Part shown: piece by piece, positions 1-4,710 of the stretch
Layout of the letters: each line of letters begins with the position of its first letter
Numbering within the stretch: the first letter of the stretch is position 1
Source of the DNA: Bacteroidales bacterium
GTDB lineage: Bacteria > Bacteroidota > Bacteroidia > Bacteroidales > S143-33
DNA: 6,146 bases
Direction: 5' to 3'
NCBI GenBank assembly: GCA_027083655.1
Contig: JALWNS010000210.1
Coordinates: 1 to 6,146, forward strand
The notes under the pieces: model-generated
Database searches by the model: none
What the model was told of the DNA's origin: nothing
Seen by the model: the letters and a program-made list of their open reading frames with translations, nothing else
Made by a program: the position numbers and the translations under genes

Positions 1-167
1 ACAAAGGCTTTGACGTTACTGTTAATTGGTATTATGATGATTCTGTCGAAGATATCGAAGATGAACTTGAAGAAGTAGAAGATTTTATGCTTGAGACAGG
101 ATTAGAAATTAACCTCATTCCTATGAGTAAGGACAAAGAGCAGAATAACAAAAAAGAGGAGAAATAA
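1..167 (+). CDS. SiaC family (DUF1987) regulatory phosphoprotein, C-terminal fragment
   Basis: This is the last 54 codons of a gene that begins left of the window, read from base 3 to a TAA at 165-167. The fragment contains VTVNWYYDD, then a very acidic helix-like stretch (EDIEDELEEVEDFMLETG), then LEINLIPM and a charged lysine/glutamate tail. This matches the C-terminal end of the SiaC/DUF1987 family as I remember it: a VNWYY strand, an acidic helix, then a short strand ending in LIP. In Pseudomonas, SiaC is a cytoplasmic partner-switch protein controlled by the kinase SiaB and phosphatase SiaA, and it acts on a diguanylate cyclase. Bacteroidota homologues are common, but their targets are less clear to me. 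The phosphoacceptor residue would lie upstream of the window and cannot be checked. A hairpin terminator follows 37 bases after the stop, so this is probably the last gene of its transcript. The family call rests on a short fragment. Confidence 0.72.
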   Translation, partial: KGFDVTVNWYYDDSVEDIEDELEEVEDFMLETGLEINLIPMSKDKEQNNKKEEK

Positions 168-203
168 TTTTCCTTAACACATATCACATAATTAAAAAAA
201 TAG

Positions 204-233
204 AATATCACGCCTAAAAATAGGCGTGATATT
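204..233. terminator. Bidirectional intrinsic terminator
   Basis: A perfect 13-bp inverted repeat (AATATCACGCCTA at 204-216 and TAGGCGTGATATT at 221-233) surrounds an AAAA loop. On the + strand the arm runs into TTTTT (232-236). On the - strand the arm is followed by CTA and then seven T (complement of 194-200). It lies between the converging ends of the SiaC-family gene (stop at 167) and the plug gene (stop at 268), so it can terminate transcription from both sides. Confidence 0.93.
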
Positions 234-267
234 TTTATTATAACGCATGGGCGATAAATGGGGATAA

Positions 268-1512
268 TTACGGGTAGCGGACTTTTTTGTATCCAACAAC
301 CCGCCAATAATAAGGTGCCTGATCCTGGTAATACACGAAAATCAAGTAATCATTGGAGGTCTGGTAGAAACTACCTTCTATCTCATCATAAATAATCCTT
401 CCATCCCTGACCACCACATATTGATAATCATATACCCCTTGCTTGAGTAAAATAGCTCCGGTATATCCCTGTGCCTGCTGATTATAACTAAGCTTGAATT
501 CTGGTTTAATTTTCCAGTTAGTTAGTCCACCAAACACATAGACATCACCGCCATGTACGAGAGGATGCTTTGTCCATAATGTAAAATGCACCTTGAGATA
601 ATCTGCCTGAGACCATGGATCATCCACATTCACAGCTTTAATGATAAAATTACCATTTGCATCACGGTAGGAAGCATAAGCACCCTGTATATTATCAGGC
701 AATAGATAACTATGATATAGCCCCTGGCGAAACTCGGATTTAAACACCTTACCTGATTGAAACTTAAAATCAACTGTGCTAAATGTCCTAAACTCATTAC
801 CACCTGGAAAAACATTAATATCATCATAATCATAGATCATCTGCCCTCCCTGGAAAAACTTTGGCTCATAAATAAAGGCAACCATATCTGGCCGGAAATT
901 CTGATAAATAGCCAATCTCATGTTGTTGTATGGATCATCAAAATTACGCCCTGTTATATCATAACTGACATCTACCTCCTGGTGCGTTAGCCTAAGGGCC
1001 GAATTCGTTGCAGGTTTGACCTTTGCATTAATAGGGATCTGGTTCTCTACCACAACAAATCTTTTTTGCAAAATAATACTATCTGGATCTGAGACAAGGC
1101 TAACCCTAACCAAGTAATTTCCTGATACAAGAAACCTGACATAATCATTAGGGAAGCTAATTTCATAATTATAGTACAACACATTAGTATTAAAAGACTG
1201 GCGGTAATCCCACAGACGGTTAACATAATAGCCATCCAGGAAATCTTGATCATACAGGTCCTCCTCCGACCAGTCCCACGAACAATGAACAAAGCTATAC
1301 TGGAGGTTTTGCGGGTTATCGTCAACTATATCAAAACGCAAGGTTAAGGTCTGGTTACTGTTAAGACTAATGACCGGATAAGAGAGCTGTGAGCCAGTCT
1401 GAAAAAACTTGACATTCAAAACACTGGATGAGTAGACCGTATCCACAAAGTCCTGGGCATAAATCACAAAAAAACTTGTCAAGGCAAATAATAAAACAAC
1501 TACTTTTCTCAT
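268..1512 (-). CDS. Type IX secretion system plug protein (DUF5103 family)
   Basis: The product is 414 aa, close to the usual family length. Residues 1-20 form a Sec signal peptide: MRK, a hydrophobic core, and probable cleavage around YAQ. The mature part begins with the first plug domain, including LNVKFFQTG, YPVISLN and the family-typical QYSFVHCSWDW (71-81). A C-terminal beta-sandwich region follows from about residue 305, resembling E-set/CBM48-like glycogen-binding folds (GDVYVFGGLTNW at 322-333, GVYDYQYVVV at 359-368). The characteristic EGSFYQTSNDYLIFVYY (379-395) and a terminal YYWRVVGYKKVRY close the protein. From the Flavobacterium johnsoniae translocon structure, this family caps the periplasmic end of the giant SprA pore when no substrate is engaged. 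The start is the only ATG in front of a convincing signal peptide; A-rich sequence precedes it and no Shine-Dalgarno motif is seen. It stands alone on its strand, divergent from the lipoprotein gene. Family assignment is strong; the plug role is inferred from family knowledge. Confidence 0.9.
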   Translation of the reverse strand: MRKVVVLLFALTSFFVIYAQDFVDTVYSSSVLNVKFFQTGSQLSYPVISLNSNQTLTLRFDIVDDNPQNLQYSFVHCSWDWSEEDLYDQDFLDGYYVNRLWDYRQSFNTNVLYYNYEISFPNDYVRFLVSGNYLVRVSLVSDPDSIILQKRFVVVENQIPINAKVKPATNSALRLTHQEVDVSYDITGRNFDDPYNNMRLAIYQNFRPDMVAFIYEPKFFQGGQMIYDYDDINVFPGGNEFRTFSTVDFKFQSGKVFKSEFRQGLYHSYLLPDNIQGAYASYRDANGNFIIKAVNVDDPWSQADYLKVHFTLWTKHPLVHGGDVYVFGGLTNWKIKPEFKLSYNQQAQGYTGAILLKQGVYDYQYVVVRDGRIIYDEIEGSFYQTSNDYLIFVYYQDQAPYYWRVVGYKKVRYP

Positions 1513-1557
1513 TTTTTTAATAATTTTGGAATACTTAAAAATACAACGAAAAAAATT
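1513..1557. promoter_or_regulatory. Divergent promoter region between the plug and lipoprotein genes
   Basis: Only 45 bases separate the two start codons, so both promoters and both leaders must fit here or reach into the coding regions. The region is almost entirely A/T. Reading towards the lipoprotein gene there is an exact TAnnTTTG. Reading towards the plug gene the best candidate is TATTTTTA (complement of 1536-1543), one base off that consensus. Neither side shows a convincing TTTG -33 box or an AGGAG-type ribosome site, and A-rich leaders precede both starts, as is usual in this phylum. Confidence 0.5.
1521..1528 (+). promoter_or_regulatory. Bacteroidota -7 promoter element (TAATTTTG) for the lipoprotein-VTT operon
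   Basis: TAATTTTG matches the Bacteroidota primary-sigma -7 consensus TAnnTTTG at every defined base. It sits 29 bases before the ATG at 1558, which would leave a short leader of roughly 20-25 nt. No TTTG is present at the expected -33 distance, so the call depends on the -7 box alone. The AT-rich background makes chance matches possible. Confidence 0.5.
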
Positions 1558-2418
1558 ATGAAAAAATTAGCATACATATTTTTGTCAATAATCTTAATCA
1601 CTGGATGCCAGCCTAAAGATCTGGAGCCGCCTAAATTAGATATTTCCCCACAGGATTCAATAATAGAATGTTCTAATGTCAAACCGGCAATTATCTCTGT
1701 GCTGGCTACTGCTCAAGAAGATATAACTTCATTTAAAATAGAAACCAATCCTATTATTTTCCGATTCGATACTACTTTCCCTGCTTTTACACATCGCTAC
1801 ATTGACTCTTTTGTAATAAAAATACCTGAAGGAATAGAATTGCCATCTGATAGTATAATTACCGCAAGCTTCACTGTATCAGATCCTTATAATTCCTCAA
1901 CAGTTGTAAAATATCTGCGTGTTGTTGATGCTTATCCAGACCTCATAGAGGATACGATCATTTTACACACACCACTAACAGGCAAAAGCTTCTTTGACCT
2001 GGCAACACGTCAAATTTTAGACACTACAGCAGAACCAGGTAGCTTTGACATAGCTTTCGTAGTTAGTAATGATGGAGCATATACGCTTACATCTCCAGAT
2101 GCACCTTGGTTACAAACAACTCTTGAAGACCAAGGAATAACTTATAACAGTGAGGCACAACGTATAACAAAAATGAATCGTTCTCTGGTAGATTATGATG
2201 CTATGGACGACCGCTACATATATTACATGACTGTTACCGAGCGCTACTTATACAACACTCCTAGCTATGGCATTGGCGTAGAAGCATTATCCCTTGGAAA
2301 TACAATAATTTTCCAGGCACAGGACGGACGGAAAGGAGCTATTAAAGTAGTGGGCATGCAGCCTGCTGATAGCGCTATAATTCTGGGAATAAAATATCAA
2401 TGGCGACCTGCTAAATGA
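1558..2418 (+). CDS. Envelope lipoprotein of unknown function
   Basis: This 286-aa protein starts with a classic lipoprotein signal: MKK, a hydrophobic core and lipobox I-T-G-C with the lipidated cysteine at residue 17. The next residues are QPKDLEPP. They contain one lysine and isolated acidic residues, reminiscent of but weaker than the K/D/E-rich export signals that send Bacteroidota lipoproteins to the cell surface, so inner-leaflet versus surface location is open. Residues 40-125 look like an immunoglobulin/cadherin-type beta domain (ITASFTVSDPYNSSTV, ending YLRVVDAYP). Residues 133-285 contain GKSFFDLATRQILDT and GSFDIAFVVSNDGAYTLTSP, a pattern I associate with uncharacterised Bacteroidota lipoproteins. 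No catalytic motif is visible. The stop overlaps the next start as ATGA, so expression is probably coupled to the VTT gene. I do not recognise a specific function. Confidence 0.85.
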   Translation: MKKLAYIFLSIILITGCQPKDLEPPKLDISPQDSIIECSNVKPAIISVLATAQEDITSFKIETNPIIFRFDTTFPAFTHRYIDSFVIKIPEGIELPSDSIITASFTVSDPYNSSTVVKYLRVVDAYPDLIEDTIILHTPLTGKSFFDLATRQILDTTAEPGSFDIAFVVSNDGAYTLTSPDAPWLQTTLEDQGITYNSEAQRITKMNRSLVDYDAMDDRYIYYMTVTERYLYNTPSYGIGVEALSLGNTIIFQAQDGRKGAIKVVGMQPADSAIILGIKYQWRPAK

Positions 2419-2993
2419 GCAAGAGACAGCGAATCACTGTATTTATCTGGCTTACAATAGTCATAGCCTTTTGGCTTTGGGTCATTTACGAAGATGAGGA
2501 GCTAGGGATTGAGCAAATTGCAGCATTTCTTAGCCGTTTCCAACATTTTATAATTATTGCATATTTGCTTTTTAGCTCACTGCGTGCTTTTACGCTTATT
2601 CCCAATATGACCGTAGTGTTTGTGGGTACACTTATCATTCACAACCCATGGGTTCTGCTGATAACCTCCCTCATTGGCCTGCTGGTTTCCTCATCTCTTA
2701 TTTACTTCTTTGGAGAGGACACAGGTCTGGACAAGGTGCTCCTGAAAAAATATCCTGACAAAGTTGAAAAAATAAAAAATGGCATTGACCGGTACGGAGC
2801 ACCTGTGATTTTTTTCTGGGGTCTCCTGCCTGTGGTTCCTTCAGACCTGTTGTCATTTGTATTGGGAATAATGAAGTTTAATTACTGGAAATTTATTCTA
2901 TACTATACCTTCTCCCATTTGATAACATACTCTGCAATAATCTTTCTGGGTAAAGACCTGTGGGCATGGCTCCTACCCGGAATATACGGTTAA
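2415..2993 (+). CDS. VTT-domain (TVP38/TMEM64, DedA-superfamily) membrane protein
   Basis: The product is 192 aa and strongly hydrophobic. Likely membrane segments are at about 7-24, 43-60, 64-96, 130-152 (with re-entrant character) and 160-188. The pattern fits the VTT domain: a first loop motif RAFTLIPNMTVVFVGTLI (57-74), a cytoplasmic charged stretch (GLDKVLLKKYPDKVEKIKNGIDRYG, 104-128), then FFWGLLPVVPSDLLSFVLG (133-151) aligning with the family's RxxPxxPxD...G motif. Members of the superfamily act as lipid scramblases or transporters at the cytoplasmic membrane, and bacterial members affect envelope homeostasis; the substrate here cannot be read from sequence. G136 occupies the place where TVP38 proteins such as E. 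coli YdjX/YdjZ carry arginine. The ATG overlaps the upstream TGA by four bases, indicating translational coupling to the lipoprotein. No terminator is evident in the 46-base convergent gap after it. Confidence 0.82.
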   Translation: MSKRQRITVFIWLTIVIAFWLWVIYEDEELGIEQIAAFLSRFQHFIIIAYLLFSSLRAFTLIPNMTVVFVGTLIIHNPWVLLITSLIGLLVSSSLIYFFGEDTGLDKVLLKKYPDKVEKIKNGIDRYGAPVIFFWGLLPVVPSDLLSFVLGIMKFNYWKFILYYTFSHLITYSAIIFLGKDLWAWLLPGIYG

Positions 2994-3039
2994 AACACCA
3001 CAAACACCCTGATTGCCTAAACATAAGACCATAACAAAA

Positions 3040-4392
3040 TCACTTCTCAAGCACCTGGATTAGCTTCTCCACGAGCCTTCGGCGGAGGGGTTCAAACACT
3101 GTCCTCAGGTCTCCTCCTTGGCCACCACTTGCCAATAACTCACGGTTAATTATAGGCAACTGCACAGGACGGATAACAATCTTTTCACCTGAAAATTCGT
3201 CTTTGACAACGAATTCCAGAGCCAGGGGCGCGTCATTCACCACAGCCTCCGGATAAAACAAAAATATTTCCTGCACTTTGTACCTCACTGCATAAGCGAC
3301 CATCTGGTAAAGGTCTGGTTGTGAAATACCAAAGTGCGGGTCACCCGCGCCGTCATAAACTACTTTGTACTTGGTGTCGGCAATAATCCTCCTTCCGTTA
3401 ACCTCCAGCAATATATCTGGCCGCAGGGTAAAAATGCCTTGCTCATCAAGCGTTTTGCTACTGACCTGGGAGCGAGCCCTGACATGCGGCAATTCCCTGT
3501 CTATAAAACCAAAAATAAAGTCCTCAAACACATATTCCATGGGCAAAAGAAAGGCAAAGAGGCGGAACCGGTCCTTATAATTAAACGAGATGCTATGCTC
3601 AAGGAAGAGCCGGCAATACGCCTGCACTGTTTCAAACTCTGCAAACATAGGATTGAACCGTATGTGCTTGCACTTACGCGGCCGTGCTTTCCCCTCATCA
3701 ACATCGTCCAGCACAAAAAGTATATCGCTCAACAGGCGCTTGTTTTCACTGCTCTGGCTAGAGTGGTAAAGCAACTTTGCAACGTATTTGAGTATGCGGT
3801 TAAAATCATTATCCATGACAAAATTATCGTAAATACTAGGAAGCCTGTGCCACTGTCCAGATGCCAAATTGCGGCTATAGGCCTGCATGTCCAACCTGCC
3901 CTTGACATAAGGTAGCTGGGAGTGGACCTGCTGATAGTGCTGGAAAATAGTATTTTGCAACAAATCATGGGTGTACCGCGCAAAAAGATAAATCAAGATT
4001 TCAAAAAAATCGGCTTTAGCAGTGCCCAGGCTAGTAAGATAGCTTGGAAACTTGATTTTACGGCAGTAGCTAAGATACCAGAGTATGTGGCTATGAATGG
4101 CTTTTATTTCTTTCTCCGTATAGTTGCGATTTGGGTCATAGAAAATCTTGGGCAAAAGGTTGATTTTCTTGTCTTCAAAAATGATTAGCCCGACGTATTT
4201 GTTTGATTTTATTTCGCGTGTACGGTGTAAAAACTGCAAGAACTGCTGTTGTTCGCTCCTGGTCTCATCCTCATCGGCGTAGAAATAAGGACTTTTCTCA
4301 CGGTTTTGCCATATCTCGTCCAGAAACTCCTCTAACTTTTCGAACCTGTCCGTGAGCTGTGCTTTATTTTGATATTCAAACAGATTGATCAT
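3040..4392 (-). CDS. mcrC: McrC-family nuclease subunit of an McrBC restriction system
   Basis: The 450-aa product is a McrC-type endonuclease. The N-terminal half (about 1-290) contains YVGLIIFEDKKINLLPKIFY (66-85), the family's beta-rich N-terminal region, then mostly helical sequence. In E. coli this N-terminal part docks in the McrB ring and stimulates GTP hydrolysis. LPMEYVFEDFIFGFI (283-297) precedes the nuclease core, as in relatives. The PD-(D/E)xK site is intact: LRPDILLE with D326 and IADTKYK with D339 and K341. The 13- and 15-residue spacings equal those of E. coli McrC D244/D257/K259. QPDLYQMVAYA (358-368) supplies the usual helix after the site. It is longer than E. coli McrC (348 aa). 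It lies downstream of mcrB on the same strand but 318 bases away. The ATG at 4392 gives the natural McrC opening MINLFEYQ. Its end converges on the VTT gene. Confidence 0.93.
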   Translation of the reverse strand: MINLFEYQNKAQLTDRFEKLEEFLDEIWQNREKSPYFYADEDETRSEQQQFLQFLHRTREIKSNKYVGLIIFEDKKINLLPKIFYDPNRNYTEKEIKAIHSHILWYLSYCRKIKFPSYLTSLGTAKADFFEILIYLFARYTHDLLQNTIFQHYQQVHSQLPYVKGRLDMQAYSRNLASGQWHRLPSIYDNFVMDNDFNRILKYVAKLLYHSSQSSENKRLLSDILFVLDDVDEGKARPRKCKHIRFNPMFAEFETVQAYCRLFLEHSISFNYKDRFRLFAFLLPMEYVFEDFIFGFIDRELPHVRARSQVSSKTLDEQGIFTLRPDILLEVNGRRIIADTKYKVVYDGAGDPHFGISQPDLYQMVAYAVRYKVQEIFLFYPEAVVNDAPLALEFVVKDEFSGEKIVIRPVQLPIINRELLASGGQGGDLRTVFEPLRRRLVEKLIQVLEK

Positions 4393-4406
4393 TTGCTATA
4401 AATTTA

Positions 4407-4419
4407 GGTTAATCTAACC
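4407..4419. repeat. Perfect 13-bp dyad upstream of mcrC
   Basis: GGTTAATCTAACC is a palindrome with 5-bp arms (4407-4411 and 4415-4419) around a 3-base centre. It ends 14 bases before the mcrC start codon on the coding (-) strand. That places it in the mcrC leader or core promoter, where an operator or leader hairpin would act. It also overlaps the left end of a degenerate spacer repeat (4414-4443), so it could be only a by-product of that repeat. Regulatory function is inferred from position. Confidence 0.35.
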
Positions 4420-4443
4420 GCTACTGACACCACGAAGCGCAAC
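4414..4443 (+). repeat. Degenerate spacer repeat, copy A (CTAACCGC...GAAGCGC)
   Basis: This 30-base stretch aligns with 4500-4530: 23 of 30 positions agree with one single-base gap, and both begin with CTAACCGC and carry GAAG(G)CGC near the end. It lies in the mcrB-mcrC spacer, close to the mcrC start. It appears to be a decayed member of the ACCGC.../CGCAAAG repeat group also seen at 4605-4687. Confidence 0.5.
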
Positions 4444-4470
4444 ATTTTTAAAATCAATTTCTTGCATTTC

Positions 4471-4511
4471 CCTTTGCGAGCGTCGCGGTTTCTTAATTTC
4501 TAACCGCCACG
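4471..4511. repeat. Imperfect palindrome of head-to-head repeat copies
   Basis: CCTTTGCGAG followed by CGTCGCGGTT (4471-4490) faces TAACCGCCACG (4501-4511). GCGGTT at 4485-4490 pairs exactly with AACCGC at 4502-4507. After one C/C mismatch, CGT at 4481-4483 pairs with ACG at 4509-4511. The loop is the 11 AT-rich bases 4491-4501. CTTTGCG on the left and ACCGC on the right suggest two repeat copies in opposite orientation. No U-tract follows on either strand, so this is not a standard terminator. Confidence 0.5.
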
Positions 4512-4530
4512 GGCGCGATGAAGGCGCTAC
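4500..4530 (+). repeat. Degenerate spacer repeat, copy B (CTAACCGC...GAAGGCGC)
   Basis: This is the second copy of the unit at 4414-4443, in the same orientation and 86 bases further right. It forms the start of a GC-rich patch (about 4500-4560) that stands out from the AT-rich flanks. Its left end is also the right arm of the palindrome at 4471-4511. Immediately to its right is a small hairpin-capable stretch (GGTCAT GCG ATGAC at 4531-4544). Confidence 0.5.
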
Positions 4531-4604
4531 GGTCATGCGATGACACCGGAACGGTGCGAGGCATTGACCTGTATAGTTTATGAAAAACTTTATCCCAACA
4601 ACTA

Positions 4605-4687
4605 CTTTGTGGCCCTTTGTGAATTTCCTTTGAGGGCTTGGTGTTAAAAAACTTTGCGTTCCCTTGGCGTCATTGGCTGTAAAAAAA
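4605..4687 (+). repeat. Degenerate tandem CTTTGYG repeat block in the mcrB-mcrC spacer
   Basis: Seven related units follow one another, with starts at 4605 (CTTTGTGG), 4615 (CTTTGTGA), 4628 (CTTTGAGG), 4637 (CTTGGTGT), 4652 (CTTTGCGT), 4663 (CTTGGCGT) and 4673 (TTGGCTGT). Spacing is irregular, 9-15 bases. The first four units and the last three each end in GT(T)AAAAAA (4643-4651 and 4679-4687), giving two higher-order blocks. This resembles the CTTTGCG...GGTTAAAAA spacer repeats I recall from many Bacteroidota genomes, here in decayed form. It lies 24 bases beyond the mcrB stop codon. It has no open frame of note and no CRISPR-like constant repeat. Confidence 0.65.
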
Positions 4688-4710
4688 GACTACACGTATT
4701 GAGCATAATG

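Larger units (their letters stand above)
4393..4710. other. Non-coding spacer between mcrB and mcrC
   Basis: These 318 bases hold no convincing gene. Content from the mcrC side: a 13-bp dyad (4407-4419), repeat copy A, an AT-rich stretch (about 4444-4465), the head-to-head palindrome, the GC-rich patch with copy B, an AT-rich stretch (about 4570-4604), and the tandem CTTTGYG block next to the mcrB stop. A 21-codon frame at 4518-4583 has no supporting features. No exact TAnnTTTG promoter box was seen reading towards mcrC, and no hairpin with a U-tract was seen reading away from mcrB. Whether the two genes share a transcript is therefore unresolved. Confidence 0.7.

Noticed and set aside
32..307. 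91-codon frame on the - strand across the SiaC gene end and terminator
   Set aside because: It runs antisense through the acidic coding stretch of SiaC, producing a serine-rich low-complexity tail, and it reads through the terminator. No independent support.
268..1512. Horizontal acquisition of the whole window as a defence island
   Set aside because: Only the McrBC part is defence-related. No integrase, transposase, tRNA or flanking direct repeats are visible, and the left half is ordinary Bacteroidota core or envelope content.
2994..3039. Terminator between the converging VTT and mcrC genes
   Set aside because: I looked for inverted repeats with T-tracts in this gap and at both gene ends and found only weak 3-base arms.
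3334..3915. 193-codon open frame antisense to mcrC
   Set aside because: It lies wholly within mcrC, whose protein has clear family motifs. The antisense translation has no recognisable domain, odd cysteine/proline distribution and no start signals, so it is a shadow frame.
4531..4546. Hairpin GGTCAT/ATGAC as a terminator after mcrB
   Set aside because: The stem is about five pairs plus one across a bulge, with no U-tract on either strand. It is more likely incidental to the repeat patch.
4518..4583. 21-codon frame starting ATGAAGGCGCTACGG in the mcrB-mcrC spacer
   Set aside because: It is very short, lies in repeat-derived sequence and has no ribosome-site or domain evidence.
4605..4687. 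Possible CRISPR array
   Set aside because: Units are only about 7-8 bases and diverged, with spacings of 9-15 bases. There are no constant 23-40-base repeats with unique spacers, and no cas genes are nearby.
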